This document shows positions 26,189 through 34,757 of a DNA stretch of 64,000 nt, one piece after another. The stretch is from positions 1-64,000 of the forward strand of contig JAUIAH010000018.1 in NCBI GenBank assembly GCA_030425385.1, in the 5' to 3' direction. The stretch's first letter is position 1. Each line of letters opens with the position of its first letter. The notes beneath the pieces were generated by a model. The model saw nothing but the letters and a program-made list of their open reading frames with translations, was not told the origin of the DNA and searched no databases. The translations under genes and the position numbers were made by a program. The stretch comes from Verrucomicrobiia bacterium (lineage in GTDB: Bacteria > Verrucomicrobiota > Verrucomicrobiia > Verrucomicrobiales > DEV007).

Positions 26189-28284
26189 AGCGGTGGCAGC
26201 GTCGCTACGAGCGGCAGAAAGCTGCCCGACTGGAAGCGGAATCTCTGCTAGAGCAGAAGAGCGCTGAACTTTATCGTTCTAACAAAGAGCTGAGAAAGCT
26301 CACGCAGGACTTGGAAACGCGCGTGCAGGAGCGCGCGCAGCAGTTGGCAGAAGAGGAATCCAAGTTTCGAACCCTCTTCGAGGAGTCGCTCGACGGGATC
26401 GTCATTCACGATTTGCAAGGGAAGGTGAGCGATCTGAATGATCGCATGTGCCGGATGTTAGGGATAGGGCGCGAGAAGGCTCTGCGGTGTCATGTGCGGG
26501 ATTTCCATCCGGCTTCTACCATGGATGTGACGGAACGAGCGCTCCGCCGCGTGATGGAAGATGGTCATGCGGTCTTCGAAACGGAAATGCAACGTGCGGA
26601 TGGCTCCATCTTTCCCGTGGAGATTGCCGCTGCCGTGGTGAAGGCCAAACGTGGTCATCAGTTTGTCCAAGGGGTGGTGCGTGATGCCACCAAGCGTCGC
26701 GAGTTTGAGGAAAGCATTCGCAAGAGTGAAGAAGCGATGCGCGAGGCGAAAGAGGCTGCGGAACGGGCGAATCAGGCCAAGTCGCTCTTCTTGGCGAACA
26801 TGAGTCATGAGATTCGGACGCCGATGAACGGCATCATCGGCGTGGCAGAGCTGTTAGCCACCTCGAACCTGACTCCCGAACAAGCTGACTTGAATGATAC
26901 CATTCTCATGAGTGGTGAAGCTTTGTTAGAAATCATCAATGACATCCTCGACCTTTCGAAGATTGAATCTGGCAAGATGGATCTTGTGGCGGAGCCGTTC
27001 TCCTTGCATGATTGTGTGGAACGCTCGATCAGCACCGTGCTCGCAGGAGCCTCGAAGAAACAGATTGAGCTGGCCTGCCTGATCAAACCCGATGTTCCCA
27101 GCCGCGTGGTAGGGGATCCCACGCGATTGCGCCAGATCTTAAGTAACTTGCTAGGAAATGCGGTCAAATTCACCCTGGAGGGAGAAGTCTATTTGCGGGT
27201 ATCCGTCGAGGAGGGGGTTCTCCAATTTGATGTGAAAGACACGGGCATTGGCATTGCCAAGGCGGATCTGGGGCGGCTCTTTAGCAACTTCACACAGCTG
27301 GATGCGTCCACCACTCGAAACTTTGGTGGTACAGGGTTAGGACTAGCGATTTGTCGGAAACTTGCTCGCTTGATGGGGGGAGATATATCCGTGACGAGTG
27401 AGGCCGGAGAGGGATCCACCTTTTCCGTGACCATTCCGCTCCAAGCGGCCGAGGATGGGATGGATGAGAAGTTGTCGACGGCTTCCATCAGCTTCCACGG
27501 ACTCCGCGCGGTCATCGTAGATGACAATGCGACTAATCGCAAAGTGATGGCGTTTCAGTGCCGTCATCTTGGCATGGAGGTCGAGGCTTTTGCCTCGGGA
27601 CAGGATGCACTTGCTTGGCTCGAAGCCGAGCCAAAGGTCGATGTGGCGATCCTCGATATGCAAATGCCAGACATGGACGGGCTGATGCTGGCCCGCAAGA
27701 TCCATGCCTTGCCAGCCTATGCGACCATTCCGCTCGTCTTGGCAACGTCATTGGGGAATGTCCCTGAGAGTGAATCCTCTCGCGAAGATTGGCCGTTCGC
27801 ATCCAAGATCTTCAAACCAATCCTGATGCATCATTTAGAGGCTGCTATTTCATCAGCCCGCTGCCAAACGGGACGCGTCTTCGAATCCTCGGAAGATGAG
27901 AATCATAAAGTCGCGGGAACGCTCAAGATTCTCATCGCCGAGGACAATCCCATCAATCTACGGGTGGCTCGGAACATTATTCGTAAGCTCGGGCATGAAA
28001 GTGACTACGCTCATAATGGGATCGAAGTGTTAGAGAAACTGAAAGATCCCGAGAATCATTACGATGTCATTCTCATGGATGTGCAAATGCCAGAAATGGA
28101 TGGCGTGGAGACGACCGCGCGGATCCTTGAGCAGTGGCCAGATCCAGAGAAGCGGCCTCGGATCATTGCCTTGACGGCAGATGCGTTGAAGGGAGATCGG
28201 GAACGATTTCTCGCCGCAGGGATGGATGGCTACCTGAGCAAACCCTTGCGAATCGCCGAGATCCAGAATGCCTTGAATGCCTGA
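26170..28284 (+). CDS. H-NOX-associated hybrid histidine kinase (PAS, HisKA, HATPase, REC, REC)
   Basis: A 704-residue soluble kinase without membrane segments. Order: coiled coil (about 5-62), PAS domain (about 65-178, ESLDGIVIHDLQGKVSDLND), second short coiled coil, HisKA with phospho-acceptor His213 in NMSHEIRTPMNG, HATPase_c (about 315-435, N box LLGNAVKFT, DTGIGI, GTGLGLAI), then a divergent first receiver (about 482-600, AILDMQMPDMDG) and a canonical second receiver (about 620-704, ILMDVQMPEMDG, ALTADA, SKPLR). It overlaps the H-NOX gene, so NO bound to H-NOX is expected to change its autophosphorylation. Phosphate would pass His to Asp, then to the HPt domain of the divergent REC-HPt protein. 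Confidence 0.93.
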   Translation: MSGDSVERWQRRYERQKAARLEAESLLEQKSAELYRSNKELRKLTQDLETRVQERAQQLAEEESKFRTLFEESLDGIVIHDLQGKVSDLNDRMCRMLGIGREKALRCHVRDFHPASTMDVTERALRRVMEDGHAVFETEMQRADGSIFPVEIAAAVVKAKRGHQFVQGVVRDATKRREFEESIRKSEEAMREAKEAAERANQAKSLFLANMSHEIRTPMNGIIGVAELLATSNLTPEQADLNDTILMSGEALLEIINDILDLSKIESGKMDLVAEPFSLHDCVERSISTVLAGASKKQIELACLIKPDVPSRVVGDPTRLRQILSNLLGNAVKFTLEGEVYLRVSVEEGVLQFDVKDTGIGIAKADLGRLFSNFTQLDASTTRNFGGTGLGLAICRKLARLMGGDISVTSEAGEGSTFSVTIPLQAAEDGMDEKLSTASISFHGLRAVIVDDNATNRKVMAFQCRHLGMEVEAFASGQDALAWLEAEPKVDVAILDMQMPDMDGLMLARKIHALPAYATIPLVLATSLGNVPESESSREDWPFASKIFKPILMHHLEAAISSARCQTGRVFESSEDENHKVAGTLKILIAEDNPINLRVARNIIRKLGHESDYAHNGIEVLEKLKDPENHYDVILMDVQMPEMDGVETTARILEQWPDPEKRPRIIALTADALKGDRERFLAAGMDGYLSKPLRIAEIQNALNA

Positions 28285-28312
28285 CCCATCTTGCTGCGCG
28301 ATGAGTCAGGCA
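28278..28312 (+). terminator. Terminator hairpin overlapping the stop of the hybrid kinase
   Basis: Arms TGCCTGACCCATC (28278-28290) and GATGAGTCAGGCA (28300-28312) pair at 12 of 13 positions with a nine-base loop, followed by CTCGTTTCG. The kinase stop codon (28282-28284) is inside the left arm. Confidence 0.6.
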
Positions 28313-28366
28313 CTCGTTTCGCCCTAGGGGCGGTGGGGAGGATTGGGAGGGGGAATTCTCTGGGAG

Positions 28367-30757
28367 CTAGTAACAGCAGTCGTCGCCATCGCGGGCGACA
28401 TGGCCATCGGATCCTTCGTAGCCGATGGTGGGGTCAGGACTAGCCAAGTAGTAAGCGGAAGGGGATAGATTGAGAGGCTGCAGCGCAGGCTGGATCTGAA
28501 CACTGAGATCATCGAAGCTCGAATCGCTTTCTTTCCCTTCTTCAACGCCGTCGTTGTAGCGGGTGTGATCCTCGACCATGAAGACAGTCTGAGATTTGTC
28601 CGTGAAGGTGAAGAACTGATCGAGGCCCCCAGGATTAGCGCTATTGATCGTGAAGAGCGGTTGCCGTTTCGTCCGGTTGTCATTCCCTTTGGGCGTGTAT
28701 CGCCAGGGATTTCGGAGAAAGACATCCACGCGATTGTTAGGCACGATGAGAAAGCCCACACGCTTGCCGTCGAGTCCGTAGCTCGATGGAGTGAAATGGA
28801 CAACATTGCCAGGATTGTAGGCGCGATCGTCAAGGATGGAGATCGCGTTGGCTGCAGCCGTCCGCCGGAAGGCGAGGGAGCTCGGCGAGAGTTGGCTCAC
28901 CACATCATAGTCGAAGACGCAGAGGTCAAACTTCATGGAACTGCGGTCATCGAGAAAGCGGAACGCGTAGGGTTGATCGCCTTCAGGGAACTGATAGATT
29001 TCTGTCAGGGTTTCGAACGACGCATCGCCCAATTCCATCTTCTTCAGGCGGTGAGCCACGCCGCGGCTGCCGCGGTCGGAATAGATGCCCGCTTTTCCGG
29101 GAATCACGTCGTCGAACTGGGAGTCTCCCAGACCTCGAGGGATGATCGTGATCTGAAAGATGACATCGTTGAAATCTTGGTCACCTTGATAGGCGCGGTC
29201 TTCGAACCCGAGAACTAGGGGGCGCTCACCCTCGGCATCGTGGAAGAGGCGAGCCGCGATCTGTTCTAGTCCCTGGGGATTGTAGGCGGCATCTTGAAAG
29301 AGATAGGAATCACCGCCACGCGCGCCATCCACCTGAAGATAGAATCGCAGCTCCGTTCCTGCAGGCAGCACGCCCAGGCTGGCCTTGGATCCGACGGATA
29401 AGGGAGCGGCGGGCCCGGTGGCGAAGTCCGTCCAGATGACACGGAGGGTGTTAGGATCGCGTCCATCATACCAGCCCAACGTGTTCCTGGCATCGCCGCC
29501 GTCGTAGATCGCAGTGACGATGACTTCACTGTCCGTTGCCAAAGCAAATGTTTCGGGATCGAATCCGCGTTTGTAGTCTTCTAACAATGTTCCTTCATTG
29601 CGGCAGTAGAGTTCCTCCTGCACGAGTGACCACACGTGGCGCGCGCTCCGATAGTCTGCATCTGAAACGCCGTAGGTTTCGATCGTATCAATCGCGTTCT
29701 CGTTTACCGAGATAAAGAGATCTTCGAACGTGGCGAATTCCCCATCCGTGGCCGTGCAACGCAACGTGTAGTCACCGGGATTGGAGAACTTCACTTTGGT
29801 TTCCATTTCATGGGGAGAATAGATCTTGGAGAGCCCGGGGCCGGCTTCCTGCGTCCACTGGACCTGAAGCCCACCTCCTGTTCGCGGTAGGCCGTCATCA
29901 GTGATCGCTGGCTTGAGGGTGACTTCGCGGTAGTTGAGATTGCTGATGAGGTCGTCTCCAATCGCGATCGCGGGTGCTTCGTTGATCACTGCACGCGCGT
30001 CATGAACCGTGGGCTCTGGAGTGAGCACCATGGAGAGCGTCATGCGGAAGTTGGAGCCTGTCGTGTGGCGTTCGGCGAAGAACATGTCAAAGGGATAGGT
30101 TTCGCCTTCTGTCAGACCAAGGTCGTCAAGGGCAACTGAGCCGGAGATGGGACCGTGAACCCCGCCTAGATCGACGACCAGTTTCCCATCGATATAGACC
30201 CACACATCATCATCACCGGTGAAGTGAAAGACCTGGCCAGGCACATACGTGAACTCGTTGTGAATCTCCACGGTGAAGTGGAAATTCTGATCCCAGTAAG
30301 GCTCTAGTGTTGCCTGGGGATCGACGCTTCCCTTGGCCAAAGGAAAGAAGGCGTTGCTCGTGAAACTGTAAGTGTCGTCGGCGTTCTTGGTGAGCGTGAG
30401 CTTAGACCCAGCAGCGATGCCACCCAGGAGCGCTTCAGCTGGGACGGTCTTACTGAACCCTTCCGTATCGGTCCACCACTGATTGAAATCGCTCTCGTTG
30501 GTGAGATTGTGATAGCGATCTGCGGGAGCGGTGGGGCTCCAAAGGGGTTTGCCATCGGCCCCTAACGTTTGGCGAACGATTCCTTTCACATGACCAAAGC
30601 CACGGATCTGGAAGTTAGGGTGGGAGTCGTGGATGTCGCGGACGATGATCGGGATAGCGATCGAGTCCGGAAGATCGGAGGCTTGTGCGAGTGGGGTGAG
30701 CAGCGTGAGCATCGCGAAAGCCATGCCTGATAGGTCGTGTCGTCGTTGGGTTGTCAT
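28367..30757 (-). CDS. Secreted fibro-slime and DUF4114 domain protein
   Basis: A 796-residue exported protein. I chose ATG 30757, which begins MTTQRRHDLSGMAFAMLTLL, a plausible signal peptide ending AQA; a further 32 in-frame residues upstream look spurious. The fibro-slime (PA14-like) domain spans about 25-265, with PIIVRDIHDSHPNF, FHFTGDDDVWVYIDGKLVVD and YPFDMFFAERHTTGSNFRM. A cadherin/PKD-like stretch follows (about 290-390), then two DUF4114-type segments with GFEDRAYQGDQDFNDVIFQI and VEDHTRYNDGV...SDSSFDDLSVQI. Such proteins are surface or extracellular-matrix components that probably bind calcium and glycans. The gene faces away from the sigma-54 locus across about 400 bases. Confidence 0.82.
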   Translation of the reverse strand: MTTQRRHDLSGMAFAMLTLLTPLAQASDLPDSIAIPIIVRDIHDSHPNFQIRGFGHVKGIVRQTLGADGKPLWSPTAPADRYHNLTNESDFNQWWTDTEGFSKTVPAEALLGGIAAGSKLTLTKNADDTYSFTSNAFFPLAKGSVDPQATLEPYWDQNFHFTVEIHNEFTYVPGQVFHFTGDDDVWVYIDGKLVVDLGGVHGPISGSVALDDLGLTEGETYPFDMFFAERHTTGSNFRMTLSMVLTPEPTVHDARAVINEAPAIAIGDDLISNLNYREVTLKPAITDDGLPRTGGGLQVQWTQEAGPGLSKIYSPHEMETKVKFSNPGDYTLRCTATDGEFATFEDLFISVNENAIDTIETYGVSDADYRSARHVWSLVQEELYCRNEGTLLEDYKRGFDPETFALATDSEVIVTAIYDGGDARNTLGWYDGRDPNTLRVIWTDFATGPAAPLSVGSKASLGVLPAGTELRFYLQVDGARGGDSYLFQDAAYNPQGLEQIAARLFHDAEGERPLVLGFEDRAYQGDQDFNDVIFQITIIPRGLGDSQFDDVIPGKAGIYSDRGSRGVAHRLKKMELGDASFETLTEIYQFPEGDQPYAFRFLDDRSSMKFDLCVFDYDVVSQLSPSSLAFRRTAAANAISILDDRAYNPGNVVHFTPSSYGLDGKRVGFLIVPNNRVDVFLRNPWRYTPKGNDNRTKRQPLFTINSANPGGLDQFFTFTDKSQTVFMVEDHTRYNDGVEEGKESDSSFDDLSVQIQPALQPLNLSPSAYYLASPDPTIGYEGSDGHVARDGDDCCY

Positions 30758-30912
30758 CAATAGATTGGTTTGCTTGTTGGTGTGGTTCCCGATCGTGTCC
30801 CGGGAGGACTCTTTCCTTGGCAGGCGTCGTGCCAATGGGCTTCGTTGCGTCACAAACCATTCATCGTGAATATGTTGTGAAATATGCGCTCCGCCTGCAG
30901 ATGCATCCGAAG

Positions 30913-31009
30913 CCGGTAAAGATTTCAGGATTCACCCACTGACAGGGTAGCAATTGCTGTATCGGAACCGTTTACAGGTGAGGCCATCGAATCCGGTAAT
31001 CTTTACAGG
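30913..31009 (+). promoter_or_regulatory. Three dyad elements, candidate enhancer sites for the NtrC-type activator
   Basis: Three 17-base elements share the form CCGGTAA-N3-TTACAGG: 30913-30929 (CCGGTAAAGATTTCAGG), 30962-30978 (TCGGAACCGTTTACAGG, left half weak) and 30993-31009 (CCGGTAATCTTTACAGG, best dyad). Centres are 49 and 31 bases apart. They lie about 136-216 bases before the start expected from the sigma-54 promoter at 31110-31126, the classical enhancer distance. An NtrC-family activator is encoded at 34758-36125, at the end of the same locus. The rest of the 30758-31153 gap shows no gene. Confidence 0.55.
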
Positions 31010-31109
31010 ATAGGCCGCGGCGCCTGTCTGGAGTCTTCTGCGACTGCCCCGTCGCGTAATCTGCTGACTCCAAGGGGGTTAGGCATCTCGAAATGGCCGC
31101 TTAAGGCTC

Positions 31110-31126
31110 GTGGCACGACCGTTGCA
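31110..31126 (+). promoter_or_regulatory. Sigma-54 (RpoN) promoter of the glycosyltransferase operon
   Basis: TGGCACG-ACCG-TTGCA (31111-31126) is a full match to the RpoN consensus TGGCACG-N4-TTGCW, with GG at -24 and GC at -12. Transcription would start near 31137, leaving a leader of about 17 bases before the ATG at 31154. The nearby sigma-54 activator gene and upstream dyads support it. Confidence 0.85.
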
Positions 31127-31153
31127 TAGGAGTGAGGGACAACACACACCACC

Positions 31154-32521
31154 ATGAAATCATCCACCAGCATCATCGCTTCCACGACCCCACGTCACAC
31201 GCTCTCCTTCATCGTTCCCCTCATGAATGAGCAAGAGACGCTTGAAGAACTCTATGACCGAATCGCCGAGCAAGCCCGCACGCACAGCACGTCGTGGGAG
31301 ATCATCTTCATTGATGACGGGAGTACGGACGGCAGTTGGGACGTCATTCAATCCCTCCGCGAACGTTATCCCCACACCGTCAAAGCCATTCGTTTCCGCC
31401 GAAACATTGGAAAAGCTGGCGCGCTTGCCTGCGGCTACGAAGAAGCCATGGGAGACATCGTCTTCACTCTGGACGCGGATCTTCAGGATGATCCTTCCGA
31501 AATTCCTAACTTTCTCGCTAAACTTGATGAGGGCTATGACATCGTCAGTGGTTGGAAGCGCAAGCGCCATGATCCGTGGCACAAGGTGCTGCCTAGCCGC
31601 GTCTTCAATAAGATGCTGAGCAAGCTGAACGGTGTTCCCCTTCATGATCACAACTGTGGGTTCAAATGCTATCGCCGAGAAGTGGTCAAGTCCTTGCCCA
31701 TGTATGGAGAGATGCATCGGATGGTGCCTTCGTTAGCGCGGATGAAAGGATTCCGGACGGGAGAGATCCCTGTGCAGCACCACGCGCGCCAGCATGGTGT
31801 GAGCAAATATGGGGTGAAACGATTTCTCCGGGGATTCATGGACATGTGGACCGTCTACTTTCTCAACCATTTCAAAGAGCGTCCCTTGCACCTGATGGGC
31901 GGCGCGGCAGTGCTCATGGTGACCTTGGCCATGACTGCCTGGGTGCTCGCGGCGTTCGGTATTACCTTGGGAGGCGTACTCGTTCCGGCCGCCCCCATCT
32001 TGTTTGCTGCCGCAATCTTGCTGGTGATGTTAGGGTTTATCGCGGAGCTCACTGTGCATCGCGAGTTCTCTTACAATCATCCATTGCCAGTCGCCGAGCG
32101 CTTCGTTGAGGGCTTGGTGACTGAAACCGAGGCTAACCAGGTGGTCTCCCTTTCCGCTGTGCCCAAAGTGTTGCTCGTGGATGATGACCCTTCAATCAGA
32201 CGTCTTCTCAAGCACCAGTTCACCCAGCATGGGTGGGAAGTGATGGAGGCGCATGACCTCGAATCGGCTCGCCAACGCATCGCCGATGGAGCGGACCTCG
32301 CCTTGCTCGATGTCTACATGCCTGGTGGAACCGGCCTCGAACTGCTTGAGGAGTTCGCCTCCCGTGCTCCCGCAACGAAAGTGATCATGCTTACGAGCGA
32401 GCAGGGGGTGCGTTCCGGGGTGGAAGCCATGAAATTGGGGGCCACGGATTATTTGACTAAGCCGGTCAATCCCCGCGAAGTCCTGAGCCATGCGCAGGCC
32501 GCCGTGAGTGTGGCAGCCTAA
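31154..32521 (+). CDS. Glycosyltransferase family 2 fused to a response-regulator receiver domain
   Basis: A 455-residue protein with an unusual fusion. Residues 15-245 form a GT2 domain of the polyprenyl-phosphate sugar transferase (DPM1/GtrB) type: SFIVPLMNEQETLEEL, IFIDDGSTDGS, the Mg-nucleotide motif Asp107-Ala-Asp109 in TLDADLQDDP, and HDHNCGFKCYRREV. Two membrane helices follow (about 248-270 and 277-297). Residues 336-455 are a complete receiver: VLLVDDDPSIRR with Asp343-345, phospho-acceptor Asp386 in LALLDVYMPGG, Thr414 in MLTSE, and Lys436 in YLTKPVNP. The sugar transfer should be to undecaprenyl phosphate on the cytoplasmic face. Phosphorylation of the receiver probably tunes activity or partner binding. 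It is the first gene behind the sigma-54 promoter. Confidence 0.93.
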   Translation: MKSSTSIIASTTPRHTLSFIVPLMNEQETLEELYDRIAEQARTHSTSWEIIFIDDGSTDGSWDVIQSLRERYPHTVKAIRFRRNIGKAGALACGYEEAMGDIVFTLDADLQDDPSEIPNFLAKLDEGYDIVSGWKRKRHDPWHKVLPSRVFNKMLSKLNGVPLHDHNCGFKCYRREVVKSLPMYGEMHRMVPSLARMKGFRTGEIPVQHHARQHGVSKYGVKRFLRGFMDMWTVYFLNHFKERPLHLMGGAAVLMVTLAMTAWVLAAFGITLGGVLVPAAPILFAAAILLVMLGFIAELTVHREFSYNHPLPVAERFVEGLVTETEANQVVSLSAVPKVLLVDDDPSIRRLLKHQFTQHGWEVMEAHDLESARQRIADGADLALLDVYMPGGTGLELLEEFASRAPATKVIMLTSEQGVRSGVEAMKLGATDYLTKPVNPREVLSHAQAAVSVAA

Positions 32522-32549
32522 CGGAATAGCGGTAATCACAGAGACACCT

Positions 32550-33757
32550 ATGAAATCAGATCCCTCCCTGAAAGTAGGCATTGTTGGTTCTACTTACCCT
32601 CGAGAAGACACCGATACCGCGGTGCCTTGGCTGCGCGAGATTGTTGGCCGCACGGCAGATTCTGGGCATGATGTTAGAGTCATTGCTCCGAGTTTCAAGG
32701 CCTGGCCTCCCACGTCATCGATGGCATTCCCGTTCATCGCTTTCGCTACGGACCGGCGTTCTGGGAAACGTTGACACACGATTCTGGAGCGCCTAACAAA
32801 GTGCGATCACCACTCTTCAAGCTCCTCGCGATTCCCTATATTCTCGCAGGCATCGTTGCGGTGCTGTGGCTGACGTGGCGGCATCGCTTGGACGTGCTGC
32901 ACATTCATTGGCCCTTTCCTCATGGTCTGATGGCGCTCCTTCCGGCGCTATGCTTCGGGACACGCGTGGTGTCCACCTGCCATGGGGCTGAGCTGGCCAT
33001 GGGCAGAAATAGCGTCTTGGTGAGAGCCATTCTTGCATGCTGCCTGAAGTGGTCCGATGTCACCTGCACGAATAGCAGCCACACGGCGGATGAGGTGCGC
33101 AAGATTGTTCCGAAGATAGATCCCATTGTCGTGCCCTATGGAGCCACGGTTTCGGCTGGCAAGACCCTCGGTGCGCCGTTGCGCGATGATGCTGCCGTTC
33201 CCACGCTCCTCTTTTGTGGACGTCTCATCCAGCGCAAGGGCATCGATTACCTCTTGAAAGCCCTACCCATGGTCTTGGCCAAACGTCCCGTGCGATTGGT
33301 GATTACCGGGGAAGGGGATCGCAAGGCAGAATGGATGCAAATGGCCACGGATCTCGGGATTGAAGACCAGGTTGCCTTCCTGGGTTTTGTCAGTAGTGAG
33401 CGATTGAATGAACTCTATCAGACATGCGATCTCTACGTGCATCCCGCTATCTTCGATGACAACGGAGACACGGAAGGCCTGGGGGTCGTCTTGGTCGAAG
33501 CGTTGGCTCATCGCAAGCCCGTCATTGCCTCTCGTGTGGGAGGCATTGTCGATGTGATCAAGGATGGCATCACGGGCACTTTGGTGCCTGAGAAAGATTC
33601 GCGGGCTTTAGCGGAAGCTATTGATGATTTGTTAGGTGACCCCGACAGAGCACGGCAGTTGGGCGAAGCTGGGTTTGCCTATGCGCAAAGCCACTTCGAT
33701 TGGAATCGGATCACCGATCTTCAGTTAGGCGTTTACCAGGAAAGGGCAGCGGCATGA
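32550..33757 (+). pseudogene. Glycosyltransferase family 4 gene with one-base frameshift
   Basis: The frame from ATG 32550 encodes a normal GT4 N-terminus (LKVGIVGSTYPREDTDTAVPWLREI, VRVIAPSFK) and then runs into nonsense, stopping at 32774. The expected continuation (GLASHVIDGIPVHRFRYGP...LTHDSGAPNK) is in another frame and joins the open frame that begins at 32771 and ends at 33757. Adding one G to the GG at 32699-32700 restores a 402-residue GT-B enzyme, including LLFCGRLIQRKGIDYLL, the nucleotide-binding E-x7-E region (DNGDTEGLGVVLVEAL) and a C-terminal helix. The missing base could be a sequencing error or a real mutation; if real, only an N-terminally cut protein from 32771 could form. 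It overlaps the next gene by ATGA. Confidence 0.8.
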
Positions 33758-34698
33758 GTGTTGGAAAGTGGATCTTGCGAACGGCCTACCTCATGGTCGC
33801 GGTGGCCATGGCGGCCGTGCTGATCAAGCAGCGCGACACTATCGGCGAGGTCTTACGCTTGGTGGACCCCCTCATGGTACTAGCAGCGAGCGGAGTCTTG
33901 GTGTGCTATCGTGTGATCAATGCTAGCATTTGGGGGCTCGTGCTCAACGGACTGGGAGCTTCTGTTTCCTTCCTAGCGGCGACCCGGGTTTGGCTCATGA
34001 CAGAAGCCTTGCGCTGGTTGCCGGGTGGTATCTGGGGTTTCTGCAGCCGGGTGGGAGCGGCCAAGCGTCTGGGGCTCAGCAAACGTCTTGCCGGGGTGAG
34101 CCTGAGTGTGGAGCTGGCCATCACGATCATGGCCTGGGGACTGGCGATGGTGCTAGGAATCGGGTGCGCTGGTATCCTGCCAGCATTCCTCGATCCGTTT
34201 CCAAAGGCAATGCTTGCATTGAGCATGATTGCTAGTGCTGGCTTCTTGGCGATCCTTTGGCTGCTCCGACACTGGCTGTTGGAGCAGCCATGGATGCGGC
34301 GATTGGCTCCGGTGGGTGAAGGTTCTCTGCGATGGCGACCGCTCGCCACTGCGTTGGCGGCTTACGCTGGACTCTGCGCCATGAATGGGATCGCGTTCTA
34401 CCTCCTCATTCAGGCCTTTCCGCAGGGCGAGGCCCCCATCTCACTCGCCGCTGCGATCGGTATCAATGCCGCTGGGTGGCTCGCTGGCTTCTTCGCCATC
34501 GGGGCCCCTGGTGGATTGGGTGCCCGAGAAGCGGCTCTGGCGGCCATGCTGTCGCCCTTCTTGCGATTGGAATCCATTGTGTTGTTAGTGGCTGCGTGGC
34601 GGCTTCTCCAGATGCTGGTGGAAGCGGTCACGCTAGCCACGTTCGCAGCCACGCGACGCGAAAGAGCCTCGGCGTCTCCCGCGTGGGTGGTTTCTTGA
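33754..34698 (+). CDS. LPG synthase TM-like (UPF0104) membrane protein, candidate flippase
   Basis: A 314-residue polytopic membrane protein of the lysylphosphatidylglycerol synthase transmembrane-region family (UPF0104). ATG 33754 overlaps the previous stop as ATGA. About eight hydrophobic segments are visible, with the family blocks TEALRWLPGGIWGFCSRVGAAKRLGLS near residues 88-113 and FFAIGAPGGLGAREAALAAML near 248-268. Proteins of this family sit next to glycosyltransferase genes and are thought to move or modify lipid-linked products. Here it follows the GT2-REC and GT4 genes, so a role in exporting or flipping their glycolipid product is likely. Confidence 0.85.
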   Translation: MSVGKWILRTAYLMVAVAMAAVLIKQRDTIGEVLRLVDPLMVLAASGVLVCYRVINASIWGLVLNGLGASVSFLAATRVWLMTEALRWLPGGIWGFCSRVGAAKRLGLSKRLAGVSLSVELAITIMAWGLAMVLGIGCAGILPAFLDPFPKAMLALSMIASAGFLAILWLLRHWLLEQPWMRRLAPVGEGSLRWRPLATALAAYAGLCAMNGIAFYLLIQAFPQGEAPISLAAAIGINAAGWLAGFFAIGAPGGLGAREAALAAMLSPFLRLESIVLLVAAWRLLQMLVEAVTLATFAATRRERASASPAWVVS

Positions 34699-34757
34699 GG
34701 AACCCATTACTATTATTCTCCGAGAGATAATGGAAATTCGTGCTATATGAGAAGTGC

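Noticed and set aside
28565-29218. 217-residue frame antisense to the fibro-slime gene
   Set aside because: No domain or start signal; the minus-strand gene has strong domain evidence throughout.
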